Positions 48,324-63,300 of a DNA stretch of 64,000 bases are shown here, in pieces. The notes below the pieces were generated by a model. That model was given only the letters and a program-made list of their open reading frames with translations, was not told the origin of the DNA and made no database searches. Where the stretch lies: the NCBI RefSeq assembly GCF_037975245.1, contig NC_092574.1, positions 14,953,713 through 15,017,712 on the forward strand, given 5' to 3'. Source of the stretch: Apostichopus japonicus. Its lineage: Eukaryota; Echinodermata; Holothuroidea; Aspidochirotida; Stichopodidae. Numbering within the stretch: position 1 is the first letter of the stretch; each line of letters begins with the position of its first letter. The position numbers and the translations under genes were made by a program.

Positions 48324-51300
48324 GTAAGTTCCAGGGCACTGATAACCTCATCATCTTGTGTCCAATATCTATCTTAACAGTTTGTTACATTACTGTACGT
48401 TTCAATGAGTGTGCGTCAATTTCACTGTGTGTTGTTCAAAATACATTTATGTATGCTGTTGGTAAAACTAAGACACTGGACTACTGTAGGTAACTTTTTT
48501 TGCTCAAAAGTTTTGCTTATAAATACAAATAGTAGGAATATTAAAGTAAATTTCACACACATTTTTCACACAGACATTTATACACAACTGTACGTCTCAT
48601 ACAGCCCAAAATGTTGACGGATTCAAACTCAGGTCACAAATTATATCTTATTCATTCATTGAAAAGCTAAAGAACTCCAAATGAGAAACTATTTAGCTGA
48701 AGTGGATAAAAATTTTCAAAATTTCATCGCAAATTGATGCTTTCAGAAAAGTTTCTGTACTTAAAGGAAATAATTATTTTAGATCTCATCCATGAAAACA
48801 GGTCACTATGTTAGAGGAATTACAGAATATTACTCAGATTGACATTAGTCAATGTCCTGTGCAATATTAAGACACCTTCCTACAGTAGTGCATGTTTCCA
48901 CCAGTTATACTGTACAGTAGGTTCATCATCATGGAGCAATACTTTGGCATTAATCATGTGGATATATAGATCAGATTGGAATCTTTCTACATTGACTTAC
49001 ATCATTTTGAAATTAATGTGACTGGTCATTGGTCAATCTAAGGACCTATAGTACAGTACAGTACATTGAAAGTTGGATTTATGGAACTGAAAGTATGAAA
49101 ATTAACTCACAAAGGATATATATACTGTAGACAGTAGGATCCATGGAAAATTTATATTGGTATATGTACGTCATCATGATTTAAACCACACTTAATTGCT
49201 TAATCATTGATTGTGGCATTCTGGCATCCATGGTCAATTTATCTGCCAATATTTCTTAAAAGTCAATGTTTGGCGTCTGAGTTAGTACAAACACTTTTCT
49301 TTGAATTTTCTCAAAAGTTGGATACATACAGTACATGTGTCAAACAGATATACATTTTATACAGAGAGCTCTGATTTTAAATGGCATTTTTGTCTGAGAA
49401 GATTGAATTTATTATGGAACAACCTGAACCACTGTTAGGCTTATATGCTGCAGTGCTGATGAACTGATCATACTTTACCTGTCATTATAAACTTTAATTC
49501 TTAATTTGATGACCTTATCTTAGAAGGCAAATCCACTGCAGGATTTCCCTGGGGACAATAGTATAAGAATTTGTTACATCATCAGAACTTATATGGATTT
49601 GCATAGGAGTTGTTTACAGAGCAAACTTTTCTGTACATGTTTATACATTCGAAGAGAATCACAGACTAAACAGTGCTGCAATTCTGAGAGCAATTCCGGC
49701 AAAAATTCTTCTGTTATTTCAAATATATGCTAGAGTCATGATCAAACTTTTGTTACCTATTAAAGTTTTAGTGAAACATACATGTATGACATTTTCCATT
49801 AATGTTTCAAATTGCACTGTAAAATGGTATACAGTATTCCAGTACAATGCTTACTGTAGCATGTGTGTACAACAAAGTAAGGACCTGTTTGTAAACACAA
49901 GATCTGGCTTCGATCCACCTAGCCCTTGGAGATATCACATTCCTGACGAGGTGAACTACCGTACTGCATCTGGATCAAAAGAAACAATGTTTTCAAGAGA
50001 ATCGTGTTGCAAGATATGGATTGAATGTCTGCTTGTGCATTGACAAATTAAATGGAACTTTTTACATACATGTACAGGTATGTAAATTTACAAGATCTAC
50101 GGTATCTATATAGAACTTCATATATGATGTGGTGTCACAATTGAATCGATTCAACTTTATACACCAAATTTGATTCAGAACGTTGGTATTCGCCGCTGTC
50201 ATAAATCCCAACATAACAACATCATAGTAGTTTTACTTTGCTTTGGAAAAAAAAGTGCATAAATTTACAGGTACTGCACACTACAGATTAAGGAGATTTA
50301 GTGTAAACACACATGTGCTCAACTTTATAGTTTTATATTTCTTCCATTTGTGTTACAATATTTAATGGAAGCCTTTTGATACATACTGTACATGTATGTA
50401 CATACAGGACAGGAAGTAACTGTGGGTAGTAAGTAACTGTACACTCTGTAACAGGAAGTAACTGTACACTCTGTGGACAGTTTTTATATATAACAATGAT
50501 ACTGTCCTACTGTATACAGCTTATTAAACTTCTTAAGTCAAGATCAATGACTTAAAGGCTTCAGTATATACTGTCACATATATTGATTTCATCTCAAGTG
50601 CAGTAACTACTGTATGTAAAGTGGGTTACTGTACAGTATACTGCAAGGGTTCAGTATGCGTCCAAGTCATTCTATCAAATGCTCTGCACGGAGCACTCTA
50701 CAGTAATCTACTGAACTGGACAGTACATTATAAGCAGATGTACTGAGCACTGTGTCGTTAACCAACGTTACCAGCGACAGTTGACGAAAAAACGCTAGAT
50801 TTGCGAAAATAAAACCCTAGAAAACGCTAAATTGTAGTTTCCCTAACATTCGTGTTGTTTGGAGTCAATTTAGCACAGATTCGTAGGATGAATGGTCACC
50901 GATCACAAAATAGATTTTGAATAGATGATTTGAGTGATACAGTAGTCTGACCCAGAAAATTTGAAAAAAGTATGGAAATTTTCGGTAGGAAATTCCGAAG
51001 ATTGGGCAAAAATACTCAAAATAAATTTGGATGGGTCTCCAAGTAAGAATTTTGTCTAAAAAATCTGAAAAGTGGTCAAATTTTGGTAAATTTAACTAGT
51101 TTTAGGCAAAAAACGGTAGAATTACCAAAATTAGAAAAAACGTGCGCTAGAACCCCACAAATGACTAAAAACGCTAGATATAGTGTTAAAACGCTAACTC
51201 TGGTAACACTGTCGTTAACTCTGGGTGTGGAGATAATGACTCACCCAGTCGTGGCCCAGACTTTCAAAAGACAATATTATGGTTATAGATCTGCAGATTT

Positions 51301-54300
51301 TGTGCTTATCACATGCAGAGAATCTACATGGTACAAAAACCTTTGAAGTACTGTAACCCATTACTACTGGGTACATTATGATAGATATTGCATACACCTA
51401 TATACTGTATCAAGGTTCATTTTAAATGGCAGATAACACCTCTGAAGTTAAAACAAGGGTTTTATTACTTGATTTGAGGACTTCTAATCATACAGAGAGA
51501 TTGTTGCATGCATGCATACATAAATTTGGTTTGTTAGTTATATATGCAAACTAATTTGTCCTTTTTTATATCTTCTGATGCCAATCATTGGAACTGTCCC
51601 TATGTTTTGCGGAGTGTGAAAAGTGCTATACTATTTGGTAATTCGCCTATTGTAACTGATTGTAAAGTATTGTATAGTGGGTGGGTTATTGTGTTAAGTT
51701 GGAAAGTCAAATCCATAAATCTTTTGCATTATGTACTATTGTACACGTGAATCTTCTGCTTGGTAAATTAAAAATAAAGGTTATCCTTTTCAAAATGGGA
51801 CTCAAAATCTACACGCCTTCCTTAACTCCATCTGTACCCCATCTTTACCCCATTATATCAAAAGAATAGCCATGGACTATATACTGCGGTTTCACAATTC
51901 AACCTTGAAACTTGTGAACTTAGTTTAATAGGAATGAGTTCATGACATACACATAGCATGTATTATATGCTGTAAATGACACATAGCACTTGGCACAATA
52001 AAAGCGTGAAGTTTTAATGTGGCATTAATCATACCACGGTATCCCTTTACATATATACATAAATACACAGTTTTTGCTTGTTGCATAGTTATTATGAGGT
52101 TAGTATTATTACTAATGTTTAACGTTTACTATGACAGACCATTCGGTTACACCATCAGTACTAACTTTATACAATCATTACAGTACTATGTACTGAACTG
52201 TGCATGTAGTTTTGTATGTAGCAGTACTGCACGGCCAAACTTTTGCACACAAGAGTTTTGGTCAATTGCAGGTACAGTAGTGTATGCTCCCCAGTGTACA
52301 GTGTATGCTATGCACTGTGAGATCATGTGTAAGTCAAGAATAATCATTCATTATTAGATGTGCCCCAAAATCATACACAGAGTTGACATGTATTCAACAA
52401 TTTGAATTGAATTGAAATTTTCCTATTCTATGCTTACTGTACATAAATTATTACAATTTTTAACATTAACACACCTGTTGAGTAGAGAAAAGTTTACATA
52501 TTGCACAGTAGCTCAATACAAATCTCTTTAAAGTTCCTCTCTAAGAGAAATGTTACTGTGTTAATTTAAGTCGAGTCTGGAAGTTGGCAGTCCAGGCTGG
52601 CAAAGTTGGTCCCTAAGTACTGAAGCAACAGTTTATACCAGTTGTACAAAATAATGACTGTTCCCAACTTCCCATATATATACAGTACCAACAACCAGCA
52701 ACAAACCTCCCGAACCCCCCCCCCCCCCCTTCCCCTTTCTCCCCTCTTGTCCCATGTTTTACAGTACTGTAGTTTAGGTGGAAACTAGTTAAATTGCAAA
52801 TTGTAGATACAATTGTTAAATTTTGATTTCCTAGTTTAGTAGTGTATTTATTTCCTCTACATGTCAGCTTCGTGGATTACATTTTGTCCCATATACTGCA
52901 CGTGTAGAATATACAAATCATTTTGGAAAGTTAAATAATTTTTATGTTTCTCTGTGCACACAGAGATATTTTTGCAAGGGAATTGACACACAGATATTGC
53001 ACACACATGCATACTGACAGATGTTGGCTATATATATTGCATGTAATGATACATGATGTCAAGGCTAGTCAAGTGTGAAATACTGCCAGGGTGTGACCCT
53101 GTTTGTCACTGGAATTGTGACTGATTGAACAATATGCATTGTCCACAGTTTGCAACATTGTCACTCTTAATTTTCCCAAATGTACTGTGTGTAGTGAGAA
53201 ATTTTAATACAGTACTTTGTATATTATAACCGTTTAAGTAAACAGATATCCTGTGAATTAATCACAAAAAAGTGATTTAATACTGATGTTTAATACGAAT
53301 ATCATTCATAGGAATGGTAAATATGGTTGGCATTTCTCACTTCCATTAACCGTCCATGTATTTCTCTCATGCCTGTCTGCCTGTCATAGTTTCAAGGCGA
53401 CTGTAAACTTTCAATTGAAACCGCAGCCAATCCCAGCAATACAGTAGGCAGCCTAACCTACAGTAAACCTACATTGTATTTTACACTCTTAAATTCTTGT
53501 ACAGAAGGGTTGCTCGTATCTTGATGGATATATCATTATGTAATGAGACTTTGATCTTTCAATCTCTGCATGCAATTTCAGCAAGTCAGTTTGAACTTAA
53601 CTTGATGAAAGGCTGACAGTAGCTGCTTTGCTGTTTGAATGTTTCTCACAAAATGCCTTTTTATTACCAATTGAGCTTAAAAAAAGGAAAAAAAAAAAAA
53701 AATTCTTGGGATTTATTTCACTAACATTTTACCATGGTTTTTTTTTGCTTTGCAGGTCTTAGCCGGTGGCCTTGGTGCTCTGTATTCACGGCTGCCACGT
53801 AAACTGGACATCCAAGCTGACCATTGGCACTGCCTGACAGTTGAAGATGTAAACAGCATCCCAGAACTAACCATGTTCCTCAATTCCTTGGAGTTTTGTA
53901 ATGCTGTTGTCCAGGTGATTGTGATTTCCATGTTCCTCTCAATATTTTGCAATATCTGTTGATAGATCATATAAAGGTGACTGAATCTGGCAGTTGTTTG
54001 AGGTAGCATAGTGGGAGTTTTATTTATTTATTATTTTATTTTCACTTCTATTTTCTTTCTATATGAACAGTTAGGTTTTCTAGCAATGAAAACAAAGTAT
54101 TGTGTATGCCGTAAATAAATCAATTTTGTGCACTTTGGTAAATTTTCATTTTTAATTTTTTTAAATTTTTTTATTGTATATTATTTGTCGTGAGTGAAAG
54201 TGTTTCCTTCTGGCTTTCACCATGCATGACAGACAGACAACCACACTACTGCTGATGTTTTTCAGCATTGATAAAACTTTGAATGTTAATTACACAAGTT

Positions 54301-57300
54301 TTCAGATTGTTGATTTGGAAGGAATTAGAAAGTAGGTTTAAATATTACCCAGGAGTAGGTCAGTCTAAGCCGGCAGAGCCAGGATGTAACCAACGATTAT
54401 TTCTCCTCCTTGCTCACCTGCCATCTCACAACCTCAGCACTTCACTCTAATGTGCCTAGAGTGCAGTTGGTAACAGTACTTTATATCTATAGATAGTTAA
54501 TTAGTAACAGCCTAACGTAAGTGAAACTGGTCACCTGTTTGTTAGGAGATTATGGTAAGCTTGTGAATATCCAAACCTGTTAAGTTGTGGAATTTTCGAT
54601 GGGTTTATGGAATAATGTATACCTGCTTTGAGTGAAGATAGGTAAAAGATCTAGTATAAATCCTTAATGTACTTAAAGTATAAAGCTAATATAAGATTTG
54701 GTATTTACATGATGATTTAGTTGTAATTATGTCTGCAGGTTGCACATCCCGTGGTGAGTGAACAGTTACTGAGGTACTTCAACGACGGTTTTCTCGTTCC
54801 AGTCGTTGGACCAGCCTTACATCAGGTAAGGTCACTAACTGTGCCAGTAATTTAGTATGAAAGCCACTTGATTTGCACAGTGGTAGTCTACATCACTGTT
54901 AATTTCAGTGCATATATATTGTCAAATTATAATTGTAGAATACTTAAACAATGTCATGGCCTCACATTCAGGGCCATAAATATCTGCCATCAACATATGA
55001 ATAAATTAGCAAATTTGCAGTTTGCTGAAGAATATTTGAGAGTTCATAGATTATTTTCTAAATTTCTTCTCATGAAAAGAAAAAATGATATTTTGGATAT
55101 TAATGTTACATGTTTAAAACACTGTTGGTGTTATCATAGAAATGTTAAGATAAGACAAGACAAGATAAGATCAACTTTATTTAACCCTACAAAGGGTAAG
55201 TGAATGCTCGCATAAAACAAATGTTCATAGCAGTTTGAACATTTTGCATACATGTTTTAGTGTAGTTTGCTATACCAAACATTATTCTTTTCCTTCATGT
55301 GGAAGTTAACGATAGTTTTAGCCTGAACTGATTTCAGTTTCTGTGTGATACTGGAATCCTGGAGAACTATACAGTACAGGAGCAGCTGACTAACATTCAA
55401 AATAATGGCCTATACAGGGTACAATATATCTGTAGTTCATATGTACTCTACAGTGACTAATAGGATTCCCTAATAACAGATTGTTTACAGAAATCCACTT
55501 TCTCTCCTCACACCGTCGCCTGTGAATTTTGTTTTGTACATTAAGTGTTACCACGGTAGCTTTCTAGGATTCCGTTTGGATCTGTGGTTCTGCCATTTCA
55601 TCATGCTCTTGTACAGTTTGTGAATTGGGTTGGACGGTGGTCTGTACATTGTATTAGATACACAGCAAAGTTACAGAGTCTGGACTTGAGTCACTCAATA
55701 GTCTCTCCTATAGGATATTATCATCCTTGATTTAATTTGTTAATTGTTTCCTTGTAGAGATAGTACAATGAACTGACAGAATCCAAATTAATGTTAATAT
55801 CTTAACTGAAGAACAACGTCTAAAGGGGAAGAGTCGTGTTAACACAATTTTATGTTTACACTGAGATCGTGTTTTCCCCGGATTTAGTTTTGGTTACTAG
55901 ACAAAGAAGGTATAAAATGAAGAATTTTTTTTCCATACAGCAGTCAGTGGATGAACCTGGAACTATCGATTACAAATTCATATTCTTCAAAAAACCTTGA
56001 CATTCAAAGGTCGCTTCTTTTCTCATTTCACCTTGACGTGCAGTGTCAGTTAGCCTCAGCCTGCAAAACATTCATTGTTCTTTGCAAGATGGTCTGAGTG
56101 ACCTCAAATTCCGGAGGGTTGCCTAAATAAATATTACAAATTGCTGTTATTTCAAGGTTTAAAACTACATTTTTGCTCTATAATTGATTTGTATATATAT
56201 GATGATATTTTGATGTACTTATTAATCTTCTCTCTTCTTACAGAATTGTATTGAATTTGAGGTAAATGCGATCAATTGGTTGGTACTTGGCCGCTCAAAG
56301 AAAACACTCTGCTTTATCTTTTTCATTCATGACTATTACTAATTCCATGAGATTCTTTTTGCAGAGGGTTCCCTTCATCCTCTTTAAATGCTGCCAAAAT
56401 ATTATTGTTGTATGGATTACATGTCTACAGTGTGTAAAAAGGATGTCACATTGGAGGAAATGTTATAATGAACATTGAGAACATGCCATGTGCATTATTG
56501 TACAGTAAAGAAATTTAAAAAAAAAAAATGAATCCCTCAAAAAATTCCTTTCAGCTTCATGTATAAGCAACTGGGCCAGTTGAAGATAAAATTAGCATAA
56601 CTTTTTTGTTAAAAATTTGTGTTAAAAATACAGTGTGAACTACAGCAGTAATTTGAGACAACAAAATATAGATACTGTATATATATTTTGTTTTCCTGGT
56701 AAATGTTTTGTTACGATGTGAAGAGCTGATTGAGAGCTTAAACTAAATATTGTAGGTCAGTCATTTTGATTTGTTGAGACTTTGTTGTTAAAAGGGTTTA
56801 TTTCTAAAGAAGGCAAAAAAAGTTAACGTGGTGAGGAAAGTATCTTAGACTCAGTTTGTACAAAACTTTGTGATCTTTAGTAGTCTTGTATTAACAGATC
56901 TCAAAACTGATTTTTGTCATGCTGAAACTCATCCTTTGATTATATATTTACTTTATACTATAGCAGCATGTTTGTACATATTCTTGACTTATCAGGGTAT
57001 GAACTACTCTGACATATTAGACCATAATGTTCAGTATTTGCTTACTTTTAGCTTGAATATCAATTGTTGGCACAAAGCAAATATACAGTATTAGGAAAGC
57101 AAAGTAAATTTATTCTTGGAAGATGAAAAGAACTACCTTCTTAACAGCACTTCAATTATGTAGTATAAAGTATACATACAACTTTCTGCAACCAAGGCTA
57201 AATTACTGTGTGTGTATGTATATATATATATTTATTTATATCATTATGTGTATCATCAATTTAGCACATCGATAATCTCCAACAACAGTAGGTGGCAATA

Positions 57301-60300
57301 AGTGCTAAAACTAGATTTTGATACGGCCTTTACATAACTGGCAGTCAAATTTGTGAATGAAAGTCCAATTTAAAAAAATGCATTCCCATTTTCCTTCAGC
57401 TGGTACAAGGGGCCAGACAATGTAAAATATATAGTTTTATTGAATAGAAGAATATTCCACTCCCTTAGTTTGCAAAGCCCATCTGAATAATATCTTGTCC
57501 CATTATGTAGCTTGAGTTACAGTTTACATGATTGAATGTAACCATGTTGAACATATTAACACTTAAAACTCCAGGAAGTGTCTAGGTGGCCGATGATGTA
57601 ATCCGAGTAGAAGATTGGAGTAGCTTTATTTGTCTAGGATAGTTGTATAGCCTTCTTATTCGCACATCTTTGAAATCTGATCCACTTGTAATGTTTTCTT
57701 CTGTGAATTTATTGGATTGCAATATTGTGAAGAAAGACAAAGACATTTGAGGCTCAATCAAACTGATGACATTCATATGCTGTATTGTGTTTACCCGATT
57801 AATGAATTCACAAATGATTAATGAGCAAATTGGTAAATTTATACCTTTGCCATACAAAGGCTTTGAGAATGTGGTTTAAGGATGAAGAAGATTTCCAGCA
57901 GTTTGCCAAGCAATCAGGTTTAGCTACCAGAAGAATGCAAATTTAAGAATGACATTATTATAAGTTGTTAACATTTTATCCCCAAAATTACTTAAAATTC
58001 TAAAGTAAAAGTGAAAGTAGTATTGTATAGGACTGTAGGTATAATTCCCTTCCATTAACGTTAGATTGCAGCATTCACTTTAAACAACAATAACTGAACA
58101 CATTAGTAATGTTATTACAAGCCTTCCTACTGTATGCTTCAATGTTTTCATACATTCTCTCATGAGGTTACCAGCAGGTTTAGTTAAATACTGTATGTAA
58201 ACTGCATGCGATATAAATTGGAAACTTTTTGAACAAACCCAACCTGAATATTTGCTATCATTTGACCACTATTTGACAAAAAAAAAGAAAAAGTGAAATC
58301 TGTAATAAGGTATGGATTTTTTGTTGTTGAATTATATATGACTTAATAAGCTGCAACGTGAATCTTTACTAAGGCATTGCTCTTTCTGTTGTTCTCCACC
58401 TCTCTGTTCATCTTAATATTATGATTTCCGTTCTTGCAAACTATCTTCAGTTTTCTGCCGGATCTTGGCTAAGATTCAGAAATGGTGAATTGGTAGGTCA
58501 CTCTATATATATACATACATGTGGTGTTGAATAATTGCGGTGTTTCCTTGCATGCACGGTTTTTTCTCATTAACCCCTTCTTCATCGCTTGCCGGTGTCT
58601 CTGCCCGTCTCCTTACTAATAACATTTCTTCATGCGATATCTCGAGGTAAGTTCTCTAATTTGAATGTAGGAAGGTGATAGTGCACCTTGGCGTAATTTT
58701 ATAGCATATAGTTAAAAGAGGGGAATTGTTTTAAAGTTGAAAAGAAATGATAGTGCAAGACGCTTCTTGCATTGACTATTTCCGTCCTGGGGTTCCTATG
58801 AGATAGTAAGAAAAGCTTGGAGAACATATTTGAAAATGAAATTTGGATTCCTAGAGTAAACCCTGGGATCATATTCATGCAGTCATTCATAGTATGAACT
58901 GTACAGTACCTGATACTTGACATACATGTACAGTGCTGTAAAGTTTAAAAGTGATTTGCACACATATAAAGCACATAGTGATACAAGCACACAGAGAAGG
59001 ATCCATATATCTTGAAGCCCTTCACAGAACTATTATAAGACACATTGTATGTATGGTCTATGCCATTTGTTAACTACTTTGGCGTATCAGGTACTTCGTC
59101 ATCTACAACCATCTGTCTCAACCTGGGCTCTAGGGGGTCTGTGAAATTCTTTGAAGGGCTCTGTGAGGGCAAAAGGGTCCGGTGGAAGGCGGGGGAGGGG
59201 GTGGGGGAGGGTGTCTGAGAAGAAAATACACTGTACAAAAGCCAAAGATACTCATGAACATTTAAAGTAGACTGGCAAGACATTCGGAACAAGTCTAAAA
59301 GTGCCATCTCTGCCAAAAAGACCTTCACCCCAACAACTTATTGAACAATTGAGCAATTTGTGATAAGCTGAAAAAAATTGTCCCTATCCCTGCTATAACA
59401 TAAAAAAAAAAATGAAATAATCTGTTTTATGCATTAATAACCATCACAAGTAATTGCACAATATTTTTAGTTCCTATCCAAGTAAGGAAAATAAGATATT
59501 AATTTTTATTTGTCAGCAACAGAACAGGCTATCAGGATAGGAGTTGGTACAATTTCTTCTAGTTGCTTTGATCGAGTTCTGTATATTTAAAATTGACCAC
59601 CCCCCCAAAAACAAATGGCCAGTCGAAGAGGATATTAGTGGCCTAGCCTTCAATCACATATATTCTTTCTGTTTTATATTCTATTCATTTGTGAATTGGT
59701 AATTATGTATAATCTTGCCAAGATAGATATTTTAGGTTGTATTGACCATGGATTGCAATCCTATACATGTATTTGCTTCACTCCTCACTCACCTGTCTCC
59801 CTTACCTACTGTACACACACCTATCTACCTTAGCCTTATATTGGTCCCTGGGTAGTGCAGCAACAACATACTGTAAAGCAGCAGAGTAGGAAAACCTTAT
59901 GGAATATCCTGCAAACATGTTGGCTATTATTAGCGATTTCTCTGAGCTAATATTCATGTAGCAGAGAAGCACTCCCGAAGCAAAAGGATGCTTTACAACA
60001 AAAGGAACTGTCGAACACTCTACTGTTGTTTCCTGTTTTTATCCCTTTTAAAACCCATCAGGTTTTCGATTCATATTTAGCATATTTTTGTCAATTGGCT
60101 CCGACCATCAATTTCCCACAAAGCTGGTTTGGGTGGTGGGCAAGGTTTTCCAACCCAGTATTTAGCAGTTTCATCTTAATTTTTATTTTGTTCTTTCTCT
60201 GTACTACATCTTTGGAGAATGTTTCTCTACTTCATACTTAGGCAAACAATATATTGCATCGATATATGCAATAAATTATGCATATACGCAATATATATTT

Positions 60301-63300
60301 GTTTTACATTTAACGGTCAATTTAGCACGTACCACAATATAAATTAATATACATTGCAAATCTTTGATTTGAAAATTTTGTTTAATATCTACGCCTGGTA
60401 ATTCTTCTCACAGCTTATGAAACGACGTGTTAATGAATGTATAACATATATCTTCTTGCATCCCTTACGGTACATTTTGCATTTTTCTGTATCGGTTGTG
60501 GTTTTACTGTACTCACCCTCGCTGCTCATAAGCACTTAACGTTAACATTTTGTGATTGTTTTGCACTTTTTTAGTTTCCCTCAACTTGAACCCTGCATGT
60601 TTGATATCCTTATTAATGTTCCTTTGTGTTTAATTACTTATTGCTTTTATGGTTATGTAATTTCCACAGCTACATGTATACACTGATGGCAAATTCAGAA
60701 TATTTGCTGGTTAGCTCCTGTATGCATTCAATGTATTGTTTAAATACATTGAATCCTCTTGCTCAGCGCGATTTATGAATGCCTAAACTTTCGGAAATAA
60801 AACAAGTTGTAAGTTTTGCTGCATGTAAGTAAACTTTGAATTATCACCTAGATTAGAATTGGTTCTAAAGTAAAATTTACACCAAAAACACCCCTACTGT
60901 AGGCTGACTGATAAATTTGGTGTAACTACAGGATAGTGGAGATACCAGAGGCTTTTCTTTCTGGAGATGGAGGGGGGGGGGGCATGGAGGAGGGAGGGAG
61001 GATGAAGGTTCCATTGGCAAAACCTAGAGCAGAAGTTGAATATCTGCCACCCCCCCCCCCAAAACAAACTAGAAAATTTCACTTACTGTTGCTCATCTCT
61101 TAAAAGCCCAATCTAAGGCTTATATTAAACCTACAGTAGCATACTGTACCTACACTGTATTATTATACTGCATGAACACACGAGAAACATGAATACTGTA
61201 CTGTTTTCGTATATAATTCCTGTATAAAACTGTTGGAACACAAGGTCAACAAGTCTCTGTGATTTTCAACGTTTTTATATAAATTTGTCAGGCTTTCTAC
61301 AAATTGTCCACAATTGCGGTTTCATACGATGAGTACCATAGACATCAAGGAAATCTCAGACCCCTTTTATGGTTGCAGAGATGGTTGAAAATGGTATCAT
61401 GTCGTAGAAAAATGAAACCGACAGAAAAGAGACAGCCGTTGCCAGCAAGCATATATGCTAAAATACAGAAGACAGTATACATGTATAGTAGCTTCTCCTG
61501 GTCGACAGTACCCGACGGACTAAATGTTCTGTAAACTTCTTTTTACTGTGTACTGTATGTGGGTGGAAAATGAACAGAAAATGTTGTATGTACAGTATGC
61601 TCGTGGTTTAAAAATTGGCAGGGTTAAGGTTTATTTAGATTGGTTATTGTTCTGCACAGTATAATTTGTTTTGTTGTATTATTCATATTTATTTGTTATT
61701 AATTTTGCACGTATGTATATTACTTCGGGATGGGACAGAGGTTTTAACATAAGAGGGCGATTTTTCACCTGTTGGAAATATACCACTGCATGAGGAACCC
61801 TCATAGTTGTTCAAAGATAACCATGAGTGCGGTTCTAGTTTTTAGCTTTATATTCTGTGTTCTGTCAAATATTTGACTTTATAATCTTTTTCTTGAATAC
61901 TCTATACCATTTAAGCCAGCTCCTCTCTCCTCCCCATCCCCCCACCCCCTCCTTCCTCCCCCTCCCTTTCCCCTATCTCCACCTGTCACAGTAGACAGTC
62001 TCTGCAGTACTCTATGCCTTGTAGTATAGATATCAGAATTGCATATACTATGTACGTTTCATGTGCCATGCTTAATCATATATATGTAAGTGTACCTTAC
62101 ATATATAACGCATAGTTTTAATAGTTGTATGAAATATTAGATAAAAATGCCAACCAGCATGAGATATAAAGCATAGTAATCAATGCTTAGTATAGCCCTT
62201 TCAAAGAGATCTCTATTTTGTAAAGCTATGCAAATACTATGTACAGCAGTTAAGTTGTGAAGAAGGAGAGGTAAAAAAATCTATAGGCTGCAGATATGTA
62301 TACTGTGCATGGCATGTGCAGGTACGAAAAGCATGAAAACAGCTCTACGTATTTTGCCATTTTGATTTTAGTTGCCTCTAGGGTTAGTATGTATCTGTGT
62401 AAGGCTTGTGTCTGCTCGAGATATTAAGCACAGTTAAAAATTGCTAATTTCAGTTAACCATGATTGCCATAGACTAGATATTCTGCATGCATGTGCATAA
62501 TATATCTGTTCAGTATTATACACAGTTTGATATTGAGTGCAGCTTATTATCATCTTATGTATATCTTTTGCATATATGTTGATCATAATACAACTGTTAT
62601 TAACTGAATAGAATATTATTTATATATGTATAAACAGTAAGTATGAATATATTTAAATATTTCCTGGCATCGAATAGCATTGGGACATTGATCAGAGTCA
62701 ACTCGACCAGCCACTTTAAATTTGATCCAACACGGCTTCAAACATATACACTATAGCACCAAAGTTAGCTCTATGTCACAAATGTAAACACCTGAAACAA
62801 GTACATATATGACACAAATACCTACCCACACATATACACTAAAAAACAACAACATATCATAGCACCAGTAATAGGGGATCGTTTGCTTAGCTTGACAATC
62901 CAGTATCAAGTATAAAAAACCAAGGTTATTTGACTCTTGTTACTGTTTATGCTAGCATCTGAAGTTGACTCGAGGATTGTTGGAATATAAATGTTGTAAA
63001 TGAAAATTGGACACAAAGAAACATATAGCTGTTTTTCAGCTCTGCCAATTTTTTTTTTAGTGTTTATCATTAGTATACATGTATGTACATAACACTGCTT
63101 TGTACATTTAAGTACTTCCATGTAGCTTATTAACACAATCTGTAAAGTAAATAGAATCCAAAATAATTGCACTTTAATTCCTGTTTATAGTGCTAGGCCA
63201 GACTGATAACACTTAGAAAAATGTTAAGCCAGAGTATTTTAAGTAGTTGGTGCATGAATACAGAAAGCAGTAAATGGCTTGTTCAAAATAGGGGGGGGGG

